DNA from: Fragum whitleyi
Lineage: Eukaryota > Mollusca > Bivalvia > Cardiida > Cardiidae
DNA length: 64,000 bases
NCBI GenBank assembly: GCA_948146395.1
Contig: OX411549.1
Span: 32,634,693-32,698,692, forward strand
Direction: 5' to 3'
This document shows positions 44,865 through 56,403 of this stretch, one piece after another; position 1 is the first letter of the stretch, and each line of letters begins with the position of its first letter. The notes below the pieces were generated by a model. That model did not search any database. It worked only from the letters and a program-made list of their open reading frames with translations, and was not told the origin of the DNA. The translations under genes were made by a program, and so were the position numbers.

Positions 44865-45125
44865 GGAGTTCTTGGTCATCAGTCAAGGTCAAGGTCATTT
44901 TTCAAGGTTAAATTTGTAAAAGATGAAAACTTTTACATTTGCTCTAACTTTGTAATGGTAAGTGATATAACATTGGTATTTTATATATGAATTGCTTGTG
45001 ACAAAGCCTTTTTGTTGATAGTAAAGTCAAGGCAATTTGCCAAGGTCAAGGTCACTTTTTGGAGTTCACTGATTTTCAGCATAAAAACTTGAACATTGGA
45101 CATAACATTTCAAGGGTAAGTGAAA
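44865..45125 (+). repeat. Two degraded array units with AAGGTCAAGGTCA
   Basis: CAAGGTCAAGGTCATTTTTC and CAAGGTCAAGGTCACTTTTT are about 160 bp apart, each followed by AAAACTT-ACATT and a GGTAAGTGA block. Probably the remains of another array element. Confidence 0.55.
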
Positions 45126-45129
45126 GATT

Positions 45130-45180
45130 GATTGAAAGGAGTTTTATGCCTCTTTCAACATTTATTCAGTTATATCATGG
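45130..45180 (-). mobile_element. 3' fragment of a Meta-type SINE
   Basis: GGAGTTTTATGCCTCTTTCAAC and TTCAGTTATATCATGG on the minus strand match the SINE 3' end. Confidence 0.5.
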
Positions 45181-45234
45181 CATGAATTTTCCTCACAGTA
45201 ATGATTTCTTTCACATGAAATGTTTAAGTTAGAA

Positions 45235-45550
45235 AAATACGCCTCTAACAAAAGTTTAAGTTATTTTACGCTTGCTGAAAGTGTCTTTCCGCTTCCATAA
45301 AAATGCTAAGTCTGTAAAATCCGTCTCTAGAAAAAGTTAAAGTGTTGAAGTACGCCTGTAAAACTGAATAGAAATGAAATTCCGCTTTGAATTCATTTTA
45401 CGCCCGTAAATTCTGATGTATTCCGCCAGTACTTTATGATGTAGCAGAGACGTAAATTAAACTTACGCCTGAGTTACAAGCGTAAATGACCATTTCCGCT
45501 TCATTTCCGTCTCATTTACGCCTATTTTCCAAGCGGAATCCGCTACAATT
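45235..45550 (-). repeat. Second region packed with TTMCGC (GCGKAA) motifs
   Basis: About fifteen copies of TACGCCT, TTACGCTTG, TTCCGCTT, TCCGTCTC and similar, spaced about 15 to 25 bases apart, most in one orientation. It ends AAGCGGAATCCGCT. The spacer sequences are unlike those at 39320, so only the motif is shared. Confidence 0.7.
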
Positions 45551-46039
45551 TTTCGTACGGGAACGTTCCAATTAAGTAAACAAAAACAGCACGTGGAAAC
45601 AGTGGAACCACTGATTGGAATTATTTCAACCGAAATGTGTATTAAAAATAAAGTCTACACAGTCATTGTGTATAACACAAAATTAGGTAAAAGCAACACG
45701 ATGAAAGGAAGACAGAATGTTTAAATTTGGGCTGAATGCACGGAAAAGAAAATATTAACCTTTTTTTTTTAAATCCGTCGTCTGTTCTATTCCATTATAT
45801 ATGCCTCGGGCACAAAAAAATGCAACTTTAATACCTGTCTGTTTCTATAAGATTCTCTGTTGTTTTAATTCTATTTAACTTACCGATCTACAATTCCTTT
45901 TAGTATCTAGTTAAACGGGCCGTTATTCCGTAAAAAACGGTCCGTAGTTTGGTTTAATAGGGCCATTAGCTGTTTCTGAAAACTGTAAGAAGGGCCTATT
46001 TCTGATTTTGCATTCGGTCAAAACGGCCCAAGTGTTGTT

Positions 46040-48654
46040 AGCTCACCTGAGCACGAAGTGCTCAAGGTGAGCTTTTGGGGTTACTTGATGTCCGTCGTCC
46101 GTCGTGCGTCGTCCGTCGTCCGTCGTCAACATTTACCTTGTGGACACTCTAGAGGCCATATTTTTAGCCCAATCAACCTGAAAATTGGTCAGAATGATTA
46201 TCTTGATAAAATCTTGGACAAGTTCAAAATTGGGTCAAGTGGGGTCAAAAACTAGGTCACAGGGTCAAATCTTAGAAAAACCTTGTGGACACTCTAGAGG
46301 CCATATTTTTGGCCCAATCAACCTGAAAATTGGTCAGAATGATTATCTTGATGAAATCTCGGACAAGTTCAAAATTGGGTCAAGTGGGGTCAAAAACTAG
46401 GTCACAGGGTCAAATCTTAGAAAAATCTTGTGGACACTCTAGAGGCCATATTTTTAGCCCAATCAACCTGAAAATTGGTCAGAATGATTATCTTGATGAA
46501 ATCTCGGACAAGTTCGAAATTGGGTCAAGTGGAGTCAAAAACTAGGTCACAGGGTCAAATCTTAGAAAAACCTTGTGGACACTCTAGAGGCCATATTTTT
46601 AGCCCAATCAACCTGAAAATTGGTCAGAATGATTATCCTGATGAAATCTCGGACAAGTTCGAAATTGGGTCAAGTGGGGTCAAAAACTAGGTCACAGGGT
46701 CAAATCTTAGAAAAACCTTGTGGACACTCTAGAGGCCATATTTTAAGCCCAATCAACCTGAAAATTGGTCAGAATGATTATCTTGATAAAATCTCGGACA
46801 AGTTCGAAATTGGGTCAAGTGGGGTCAAAAACTAGGTCACGGGGTCAAATCTTAGAAAAACCTTGTGGACACTAGAGGCCATATTTTTAGCCCAATCAAC
46901 CTGAAAATTGGTCAGAATGATTATCTTGATGAAATCTCGGACAAGTTCGAAATTGGGTCAAGTGGAGTCAAAAACTAGGTCACAGGGTCAAATCTTAGAA
47001 AAACCTTGTGGACACTCTAGAAGCCATATTTTTAGCCTAATCAACCTGAAAATTGGTCAGAATGATTATCTTGATGATATCTCGGACAAGTTCGAAATTG
47101 GGTCAAGTGGGGTCAAAAACTAGGTCACAGGGTCAAATCTTAGAAAAACCTTGTGGACACTATAGAGGCCATATTTTTAGCCCAATCAACCTGAAAATTG
47201 GTCAGAATGATTATCTTGATGAAATCTCAGACAAGTTCGAAATTGGGTCAAGTGGGGTCAAAAACTAGGTCACAGGGTCAAATCTTAGAAAAACCTTGTG
47301 GACACTCTAGAGGCCATATTTTTAGCCCAATCAACCTGAAAATTGGTCAGAATGATTATCTTGATGAAATCTCGGACAAGTTTGAAATTGGGTCAAGTGG
47401 GGTCAAAAACAAGGTCACAGGGTCAAATCTTAGAAAAACCTTGTGGACACTCTAGAGGCCATATTTTTAGCCTAATCAACCTGAAAATTGGTCAGAATGA
47501 TTATCTTGATGATATCTTGGACAAGTTCGAAATTGGGTCAAGTGGGGTCAAAAACTAGGTCACGGGGTCAAATCTTAGAAAAACCTTGTGGACACTCTAG
47601 AGGCCATTTTTTTAGCCCAATCAACCTGAAAATTGGTCAGAATGATTATCTTGATGAAATCTGGGACAAGTTCGAAATTGGGTCAAGTGGGGTCAAAAAC
47701 TAGGTCACCGGGTCAAATCTAAGAAAAAACTTGTTGACACTCTAGAGGCCATATTTTTGGCCCAATCAATCCCGAAATTGGTCAGAATGATTATCTTGAT
47801 GAAATCTCGGACAAGTTTGAAATTGGGTCAAGTGGGGTCAAAATCTAGGTCACGGGGTCAAATCTAGAAAAAACTTGTTGACACTCTAGAGGCCATATTT
47901 TTGGCCCAATCAATCCCGAAATTGGTCAGAATGATTATCTTGATGAAATCTCGGACAAGTTTGAAATTGGGTCAAGTGGGGTCAAAATCTAGGTCACAGG
48001 ATCAAATCTAGAAAAAACCTTGTGGACACTGTAGAGGCCATATTTTAAGCCCAATCAACCTGAAAATTGGTCAGAATGATTATCTTGATGAAATCTCGGA
48101 CAAGTTCAAAATTGGGTCAAGTGGGGTCAAAATCTAGGTCATGGGGTCAAATCTTAGAAAAACCTTGTGGACACTCTAGAGGCCATATTTTTAGCCCAAT
48201 CAACCTGAAAATTGGTCAGAATGATTATCTTGATGAAATCTGGGACAAGTTCGAAATTGGGTCAAGTGGACTCAAAAACTAGGTCACCGGGTCACATCTA
48301 AGAAAAGCCTTGTCGACACTCTAGAGGCCATATTTTAAGCCCAATCAATCTGAAAATTGGTCAGAATGATTATCTTGATGAAATCTCGTACAAGTTTGAT
48401 ATTGGGTCAAGTGGGGTCAAAATCTAGGTCACAGGGTCAAATCTGGAAAAAACCTTGTGGACACCTTAGAGGCCATATTTTAAGCCCAATCAACCTGAAA
48501 ATTGGTCAGAATGATTATCTTGATGAAATCTCGGACAAGTTCGAAATTGGGTCAAGTGGGGTCAAAAACTAGGTCACGAGGTCAAATCTTAGAAAAACAT
48601 TTTAAGATTGTTAATTCAGGTGAGCGATTAAGGGCCACTATGGCCCTCTTGTTT
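46040..48654 (+). mobile_element. Helitron-like array element H1: 17 units of 145 bp
   Basis: Left terminal hairpin GCTCACCTGAGCAC-GAA-GTGCTCAAGGTGAGC (46041-46072), then a GTCCGTCGTCCGTCGT microsatellite, then 17 direct units of 145 bp (ACCTTGTGGACACTCTAGAG, GCCCAATCAACCTGAAAATT, GGTCAGAATGATTATCTTGA, GGGTCAAGTGGGGTCAAAAA, TAGGTCACAGGGTCAAATCT), then CAGGTGAGCGATTA and the right hairpin AGGGCCA-CTA-TGGCCCT plus CTTGTTT. Because 145 is not a multiple of three, each unit shifts frame, so the overlapping 71-codon frames are artefacts. Two adjacent units near 47733-48022 (AATCAATCCCGAAATTGG) are a recent tandem duplication. Confidence 0.9.
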
Positions 48655-48916
48655 TTTAAAGAATTATCTCTACGAGGTAAGGTTTTATTCTAATATTTTC
48701 TCATTGTTGCGTCTAGGCTAGTTTTCGGCGTTTTTCTTTCTTCAGAAAGTTCCCCTGATATTGAATGTGATACATGTATATTTGATAGACTTAAATACCT
48801 TAATACAGTAAGAAAATGAATACTTTGATCGTGAATTTATCCGATGTTACCATTTCTGACCAAAAAGACTTGTAGAATGCTCTTCTTGTGCTACGATTTA
48901 TTACAATTTTCATAAA

Positions 48917-49180
48917 ATGAAACTAGTCTATAGCTTCGTTGTGCTAGTGTTCTGTGCTCTTAAATTATGGCCCTGTAGGTTCTTATCCTATAAAAAAAAT
49001 GTATTTAAAACTCGTTCATGCATTAAGAATCAGTCCCGGTTTATTTTTACGCGAGGCGTCGACTTCTGTGCACTTGAATCACAGAGCCTGACTATACAGA
49101 GTCCCTGCTTGATTAAGTTCCGGGGTGTTTCTTATCATTTACGAAATCGCATTTTAAAATGGTATATGCACATATTTTAG
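48917..49180 (+). CDS. Open frame with a signal-peptide-like start, unrecognised
   Basis: 87 codons. It begins MKLVYSFVVLVFCALKLWPC: a basic residue, a hydrophobic run and a cysteine, like a secretory signal. The rest is rich in Cys, Phe, Lys and Arg without a cysteine pattern I know. No promoter, splice site or poly-A signal ties it to a transcript. A chance frame is at least as likely. Confidence 0.15.
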   Translation: MKLVYSFVVLVFCALKLWPCRFLSYKKNVFKTRSCIKNQSRFIFTRGVDFCALESQSLTIQSPCLIKFRGVSYHLRNRILKWYMHIF

Positions 49181-49543
49181 ACCTGGAGTATTTCTTTTCC
49201 CAATAGAAAACATTTTGTATCTTTTTGCGAACAAATTTATTCCCGTATTGTTAGTTAAATTAAGAGAAATCGCTTCAAATGTAATTTCTCAGTACATTTA
49301 AATTTAGTACTGTGTGTTTTCTTGTATAACTTATCTTATCCAGATTACCTTTTAGTTTATCATCATCTCTCAACTAAATAAAATTTCTGCGTATGCGGTG
49401 CGTATGGTTATGTTTTCATATTGCATCTGTAAACAAATGGTGTTTGTTTCCCGTATTTGCCAACTTTGATAATTTTGACCATTATCTCAGAATACACCAT
49501 AAAGATAGCACATGGATATAAAGGAACAGTATAATTATGCCAC

Positions 49544-49732
49544 GTGACAATTTTCCAAACGTTTGTAAACATTAGATCAGTCTCGATTTTGGACGTCACA
49601 TATTCTATCGCTGGAACTCGCCGAAACCCAGAAATCATGGAGAGCCCTTGCGGCAACGAAGGAGTTCCGTGTGTTTATAGGACGTTTTTAAAGATGCTGA
49701 AGACATTACGTTTTGTCAGAAAAAAAAGCTAA
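49544..49732 (+). CDS. Possible short frame near a CRE-like site, unrecognised
   Basis: The inner ATG (49637) starts MESPCGNEGVPCVYRTFLKM and the frame ends 32 codons later. Upstream are CACGTG (49541) and GACGTCAC (49590), and CpG is more frequent than around it. This could be a first exon and promoter, but the frame ends before any convincing donor. H2 begins 18 bases further on. Confidence 0.2.
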   Translation: MTIFQTFVNIRSVSILDVTYSIAGTRRNPEIMESPCGNEGVPCVYRTFLKMLKTLRFVRKKS

Positions 49733-49750
49733 ACAATTTCATTTTTTTTT

Positions 49751-52637
49751 AGCTCACCTGAGCACGCAGTGCTTAAGGTGAGCTATTGGGGTTACTTGAT
49801 GTCCGTCGTCCGTCGTCAACATTTACCTTGTGGACACTCTAGAGGCCATATTTTTAGCCCAATCAACCTGAAAATTGGTCAGAATGATTATCTTGATGAA
49901 ATCTTGGACAAGTTCGAAATTGGGTCAAGTGGGGTCAAAAGCTGGGTCACGGGGTCAAATCTTAGAAAAACCTTGTGGACACTCTAGAGGCCATATTTTT
50001 AGCCCAATCAACCTGAAAATTGGTCAGAATGATTATCTTGATGAAATCTTGGACAAGTTAGAAATTGGGTCAAGTGGGGTCAAAAACTAGGTCACGGGGT
50101 CAAATCCTAGAAAAACCTTGTGGACACTCTAGAGGCCATATTTTTAGCCAAATCAACCTGAAAATTGGTCAGAATGATTATCTTGATGAAATCTCGGACA
50201 AGTTTGAAATTGGGTTAAGTGGGGTCAATAACTAGGTCACAGGGTCAAATCTTAGAAAAACCTTGTGGACACTCTAGAGGCCGTATTTTTAGCCCAATCA
50301 ACCTGAAAATTGGTCAGAATGATGACCTTGAAGAAATCTCGGACAAGTTTGAAATCGGGTCAAGTGGGGTCAAAAACTAGGTCACAGGGTCAAATCTTAG
50401 AAAAACCTTGTGGACACTCTAGAGGCCATATTTTTAGCCCAATCAACCTGAAAATTGGTCTGAATGATTATCTTGATGAATTCTCGGACAAGTTAAAAAT
50501 TGGGTCAAGTGGGGTCAATAACTAGGTCACAGGGTCAAATCTTAGAAAAACCCTGTGGACACTCTAGAGGCCATATTTTTAGCCCAATCAACCTGAAAAT
50601 TGGTCAGAATGATTATCTTGATGAATTCTCGGACAAGTTCAAAATTGGGTCAAGTGGGGTCAATAACTAGGTCACAGGGTCAAATCTTAGAAAAACCCTG
50701 TGGACACTCTAGAGGCCATATTTTTAGCCCAATCAACCTGAAAATTGGTCAGAATGATTATCTTGATGAAATCTCGGACAAGTTTGAAATTGGGTTAAGT
50801 GGGGTCAATAACTAGGTCACAGGGTCAAATCTTAGAAAAACCTTGTGGACACTCTAGAGGCCATATTTTTAGCCCAATCAACCTGAAAATTGGTCAGAAT
50901 GATTACCTTGAAGAAATCTCGGACAAGTTTGAAATCGGGTCAAGTGGGGTCAAAAACTAGGTCACGGGGTCAAATCTTAGAAAAACCTTGTGGACACTCT
51001 AGAGGCCATATTTTTAGCCCAATCAACCTGAAAATTGGTCAGAATGATTTTTTTGATGAAATTTCAGACAAGATCAAAATTGGGTCAAGTGGAATAAAAA
51101 ACTAGGGCATAGGGTCAAATCTTAGATAAACCTTGTGGACACTCTAGAGGCCATATTTTTAGCCCAATCAACCTGAAAATTGGTCAGAATGATTTTTTTG
51201 ATGAAATTTCGGACAAGATCAAAATTGCGTCAAGTGGAATAAAAAACTAGGGCATAGGGTCAGATCTTAGATAAACCTTGTGGACACTCTAGTGGCCATA
51301 TTTTTAGCCCAATCAACCTGAAAATTGGTCAGAATGATTATCTTGATGAAATCTTGGACAAGTTAGAAATTGGGTCAAGTGGGGTCAAAAACTAGGTCAC
51401 GGGGTCAAATCCTAGAAAAACCTTGTGGACACTCTAGAGGCCATATTTTTAGCCCAATCAACCTGAAAATTGGTCAGAATAAATATCTTGATGAAATCTT
51501 GGACAACTTGAAAATTGGTTCAAGTGGGGTCAAAAACTAGGTCACAGGGTCAAATCTTAGAAAAACCTTGTGGACACTCTAGAGGCCATATTTTTAGCCC
51601 AATCAACCTGAAAATTGGTCTGAATGATTATCTTGATGAATTCTCGGACAAGTTCAAAATTGGGTCAAGTGGGGTCAATAACTAGGTCACAGGGTCAAAT
51701 CTTAGAAAAACCCTGTGGACACTCTAGAGGCCATATTTTTAGCCCAATCAACCTGAAAATTGGTCAGAATGATTATCTTGATGAATTCTCGGACAAGTTC
51801 AAAATTGGGTCAAGTGGGGTCAATAACTAGGTCACAGGGTCAAATCTTAGAAAAACCCTGTGGACACTCTAGAGGCCATATTTTTAGCCCAATCAACCTG
51901 AAAATTGGTCAGAATGATTATCTTGATGAAATCTCGGACAAGTTTGAAATTGGGTTAAGTGGGGTCAATAACTAGGTCACAGGGTCAAATCTTAGAAAAA
52001 CCTTGTGGACACTCTAGAGGCCGTATTTTTAGCCCAATCAACCTGAAAATTGGTCAGAATGATGACCTTGAAGAAATCTCGGACAAGTTTGAAATCGGGT
52101 CAAGTGGGGTCAAAAACTAGGTCACGGGGTCAAATCTTAGAAAAACCTTGTGGACACTCTAGAGGCCATATTTTTAGCCCAATCAACCTGAAAATTGGTC
52201 AGAATGATTTTTTTGATGAAATTTCAGACAAGATCAAAATTGGGTCAAGTGGAATAAAAAACTAGGGCATAGGGTCAAATCTTAGATAAACCTTGTGGAC
52301 ACTCTAGAGGCCATATTTTTAGCCCAATCAACCTGAAAATTGGTCAGAATGATTTTTTTGATGAAATTTCGGACAAGATCAAAATTGCGTCAAGTGGAAT
52401 AAAAAACTAGGGCATAGGGTCAGATCTTAGATAAACCTTGTGGACACTCTAGTGGCCATATTTTTAGCCCAATCAACCTGAAAATTGGTCAGAATTATTA
52501 TCTTGATGAAATCTCGGACAAGTTTGAAATTGGGTCAAGTGGGGTAAAAAACTAGGTCATGGGGTCAAATCTTAGAAAAACATTTTCAGATTGTTAATTC
52601 AGGTGAGCGATTAAGGGCCACTATGGCCCTCTTGTTT
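49751..52637 (+). mobile_element. Helitron-like array element H2: 19 units of 145 bp
   Basis: Same family and orientation as H1. Left hairpin GCTCACCTGAGCAC-GCA-GTGCTTAAGGTGAGC, GTCCGTCGTCCGTCGT, 19 units of 145 bp, CAGGTGAGCGATTA and right hairpin AGGGCCA-CTA-TGGCCCT plus CTTGTTT. Diagnostic variants (GAATTCTC, GGGTTAAG, CTTGAAGAAATC, TTTTTTTGATGAAATTTC, AGTGGCCAT) recur with an offset of 1160 bp (8 units), so there is a higher-order repeat. Arrays of H1 and H2 differ in their variants, so they expanded independently. Confidence 0.9.
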
Positions 52638-52639
52638 AA

Positions 52640-54565
52640 ATCACAAGATCGCACGGAGGCCCGCAACTACGTCGTTAAGGCATCGCAAAATGGCCACACG
52701 GACATCGCACGACTGTCGACTTTATGCTTCGAAATCTTTACCACATAATTATTCTACAATTCCCGCATAGGCACCGTTGGGAAAAAGTACAGTAGCCGTA
52801 TGGTCTAAAGTAGATCTAACATAAGATAACAAATCATACAGTCACGGCGATCACCGGTACTTTGTGATCTTTGCGATTGACTTCTAATCGCTGCACGTGC
52901 ACACAATGATTCATGGATGAAAGGGTTATAAAACCTGTTTGGGCACCACACAATTTTGTGAACATATACACTGTAGATAATGAAATTGTTAGGTGTCAAA
53001 ATTTAAAAAAAAAACAAAAAAAAACCCAACAACATAAGCTGTGATATCGTACGGCGTCTGTGGGTTATGTTAACTTGGCTTAGCGAGATATTTCGAAAAC
53101 GGTTGAAATAGAGACATACAAATGTAAGGGGTAAACTATTTCTTGGAGATTAAAGATCTTGTTCTGATAATTTCTCTTTTATGTATATTGTCATTTTTTT
53201 TTAATTTTCAAGTTTTACAAATCAAGTTTGACGAATAAATAAATTATAAGCTTAAATTGCTTAATGGTCATCAATTTTTAAACAAAGTTACACTATTCTC
53301 GTTATTCTACCAACAGATGTAAGTTAGACATTAAAAATGACAAGAAGAGCGGAAATGAAAAAGGGAATAAGGTGTGTGTAAAGTGTCTCCTTTGTAAAAT
53401 TCCCTAAAACAGAAGAAACTATTATTTGAAGTGTGCAGAGAATCCCTGCGCTAATTTCTCACGAGAAATTTGCAATCGTTTCTGTACTCGGATGCGACCA
53501 GTCCAAAAATAGCAATGCAATCTGAGGTCTGAATCTGTTCTAATCATTAGATCTACGAACATTTTTCTTGTAAAGGGGACTTTAAAAAATCACAAAAACA
53601 AAGCGAATTTAACATAAAAAAAAAATATTTTAATGAAGATATCGTTTACTGCACATACTCCGCACCATCTTTATTACATTATACCGTATATTGTTGCAGA
53701 ATGTTTGGATGCAATTTTTTATCATAGGCATAATTTAAAATGGGCTGATTTGACCCGTGGCCGTCGATATATTTTTTCCGTTCAAACTTTTTTTTTCCCT
53801 TACAGAATCAAAAATATAAATGTCTTTTACTATGAAATTGTCTCAAATAAAAATTTAAGTTTAATTCGCGAATGTTTATCAACTGTTTCTGCGCGCATTA
53901 TTTTTTTCGTTTAAAAATTATGTTGCCGTCCATTTTTTATTTTCCCAAATCTGCTTTGGAACAAAACAATTGGAAATGCATTGTGAAAGTGAAAGCGAAA
54001 ACTGTTTTCCTTAAAAATTGACACATTCGGTGGAAATTAAGGCGAGCGACAAGTAAGAATTGATTCAGAAGTTATATGTTATTGATCTGTCGTGTTGTCC
54101 ACTGTCACAGTTGTTTAAATCACGAAATGATTTTTGCTCGGGGGAAAAGTTAAGGATACTTTTAGACGTTACACTGCAATAAAAAAGGTAAAACATGAAA
54201 TGTCAGAATAGCGAATATCAAATAAAGAATGGTGCATGTGTAGACATCTAAATATTTGGACTATTCTGGGTTCAGCATGACAAGGTATAAGTGTTTTGCT
54301 CATAAACACATCTCTGCAACATATGGGCTTGTTTCAGACCTCCAATTCCCAAGAAGAGAGCCTTTGGTGATAGCTCCATATCCCTTTGTCCCGAACAGGA
54401 TAGCCGTATATCTCGTCGAACTTTCTGTATATCGAATTAATCTGGTAAGTCCCTCGAAGTTCAACATAAAGAGATTTGACTGTAGCAACATTTCTTCTAA
54501 CAAATAGTTATTGATATTAAGTGGATTCCTCTGTAAGGCCCCTTTAGACTGCCTGAGTGGCCAGG
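52640..54565. other. AT-rich unique sequence, no gene seen
   Basis: No exon-like segment or recognised repeat. The frames at 53633-53914 and 54256-54507 have low-complexity or open-on-both-strands character and no splice or promoter context. Confidence 0.4.
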
Positions 54566-54567
54566 CC

Positions 54568-54795
54568 TTAACCCTTTGCTGTTTAATCCCTGCTTTTTAC
54601 GTGCCTGTGATTTTATGATTGAGAAAACATTGTGAAAAAAGAAGAAATTGCTTCTGACAAGCAATTTCTTCTTTTTCCACACTTTTTTCTACCACACAGA
54701 ATGTTTTTTTTCGAATTAAATCCACTTTAAATTTTCGTCTGCAAAACTTTTGAATTTGCACAGGTCCAAAATTTCATAAAACAGGAAAGTGTTAA
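54568..54795. mobile_element. TTAA-flanked MITE with a central hairpin, copy 2
   Basis: TTAACCCTTTGCTGTTTAAT at the left, ATAAAACAGGAAAGTGTTAA at the right, and the central hairpin AGAAGAAATTGCTT-CTGAC-AAGCAATTTCTTCT. It is the inverse of copy 1 at 1265-1493. Confidence 0.85.
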
Positions 54796-55029
54796 GTGGT
54801 AAAGCTGTATCATCACATTTAGATACATCTATAACTGGTGTCTAAATAATGGATGCATTTGATTTGAATGATCAATTAATTGAATATAAAAAAATCACTA
54901 TTTTATATTCACATTTTTATCTATAAACATATAAAAAAAAATACAGTTTAAACACTTTAATTCTTTTTGGTGATTTATTGCGAAATAACGGTAGATTATC
55001 ACTTGATAATATAACTGCAAAAGCTGTGA

Positions 55030-55350
55030 AATTATCAAAAACTTATACCCTGCTTTTGCCCATTTTACCCAAATGACGTCATCTATGCAGGGCGAAATAA
55101 GTGACGACACAAACGTAATATAGCAATCACGTGCAAAATGATGCGCTTTACAAATAAATGTCCTAGAAATTTCACATTTTGTCTCATTTTTGCAATAAAG
55201 AAATAGAATAATTGTTTGTTTTTTCGAGTAAAATCGATTAATATTTCATTTCGTGAACAACAAAAGCTTTTTCACTCTTGTGAAAATAGAGCTTTTGTTG
55301 TTCATTCAATGATATATAAATCGATCTTACACTGAAACAAACCATTATCC
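55030..55350 (+). mobile_element. Long MITE with central hairpin, Q family, copy 3
   Basis: ATTATCAAAAACTTATACCC, AATAAGTGACGAC, GTGCAAAATGATGCGCTTTA, TTTCGAGTAAAATCGATTAA, then hairpin arms GAACAACAAAAGCT / AGCTTTTGTTGTTC, and ACACTGAAACAAACCATTAT at the end. Confidence 0.75.
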
Positions 55351-55574
55351 TCTATATATTCCAGGTTGACCAGGGGTGCTTTCCTTAGAGTGAGATTTCA
55401 AAGACATCATAGTGAATGATTTTTGATAATTTGAGCGAAAACATTCGATGTCGTGAAGACTACTGGTTTTAGCCAATACCAATGAAGCTCTGTTTCGTCA
55501 TTTAGGTTCCTAAAAGTTTAGCAAAAGTTTTGTCTTGAACCACTCATACTTTGACATTCTCACTCTGTTACTTA

Positions 55575-56398
55575 AGGGGAGCTTGTAGGATCACCTTGAG
55601 TCTGTTGTGCGTCAGGCGATGTGCGTTGTCTGTCGTGCATTATCCCTCATCAACAATCTTAAAAACTTATTCTTTTTCTGAACTACTTGGCCGATTTCAA
55701 TAAAACTTTACCAGAATGTTTCTTTGGTGACCCTTTTCAAAATTTGTTTGCAAAATTTTGATTGGCCCATGAATATGGGCCTGGCAGGGCAGGGCTTATT
55801 TTGAGCCCAAATCTTTGAATAACATCACCTCCTGAACCACACGGCCGATTTCGATGAAACTTTGCTAGGATGTTCCTTGGGTGACCCTGTTTTAAAATTT
55901 GTAAGAAAATTTTAATTGGCTGATAAATATGGGTGTGGCAGGGCGGGCTTATTTTGAGCCCGAAATCTTTGAACGACATCTCCTGAACCAATTGGCCGAT
56001 TTTAATGAAACTACCAGGATGTTCCTTTGGTGACCCTTTTCCAAAATTTTTTTTTTTAAATTTTGATTGGTAAATAAATATTGGCATGGCAAGGTGGTAC
56101 TTAATTTGAACCTGAAAACATCTCCTGAACCACTGGGCCAATTTCAATGAAATTTTACCAGAATGTACCTTGGTTTTAGCAAAATTTTGATTGGTCATAT
56201 ATGTGGCTGTGGCAGGTTGGGGCTTATTTCGAGTCTTCTCAGTAATGAATTGGTCGGCAGGGTCTATTATCACCAAATTCTTGGAATAACATCTCTTCAA
56301 CAATTAGAATGTGAATGAAACTTTGCCAGGAAGTTACTTGGATGAGATCCACTGAAAATTCAGGTAAGCAGTTTAGGGCTATTTTAGCCCTCTTGTGT
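55575..56398 (+). mobile_element. Helitron-like array element H5: about four units
   Basis: Left GGGAGCTTGTAGGATCACCT, a decayed hairpin of the GCTCACCT type, then TGTGCGTCAGGCGATGTGCG in place of the microsatellite; four units of 135-152 bp (CTCCTGAACCAC, GGCCGATTTCGATGAAACTT, CCAGGATGTTCCTTTGGTGA, AAATTTTGATTGG, GGCAGGG-GGGCTTATTT); right CAGGTAAGCAGTT and hairpin AGGGCT-ATTTT-AGCCCT plus CTTGTG. The 188-codon minus-strand frame in it reads through repeats. Confidence 0.8.
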
Positions 56399-56403
56399 TT
56401 TGA

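Larger units (their letters stand above)
48655..49750. other. Unique spacer between the two large arrays
   Basis: Contains two short unrecognised frames described separately. No repeat recognised. Confidence 0.4.

Noticed and set aside
46058..52265. Series of overlapping 71-codon frames in the 145-bp arrays
   Set aside because: Each frame is one and a half repeat units read through; 145 is not a multiple of three, so frames restart in every unit. No codon bias or splice context.
46040..52637. CRISPR-like array
   Set aside because: Units of 145 bp are repeated head to tail without unique spacers, and the sequence is eukaryotic.
53633..53914. 93-codon plus-strand frame
   Set aside because: AT-rich with long Phe and Ile runs, no splice or promoter context and no recognisable motif.
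54256..54507. Frames open on both strands (83 and 67 codons)
   Set aside because: Open frames on both strands over the same bases usually reflect composition. No splice sites, and the left edge has a CAGCATGACAAGG relic of a TTAA-type MITE end.
55737..56303. 188-codon minus-strand frame, the longest in the window
   Set aside because: It reads backwards through the repeat units of H5 (its translation repeats itself) and into a SINE-free flank. It has no promoter or homology to a known protein.
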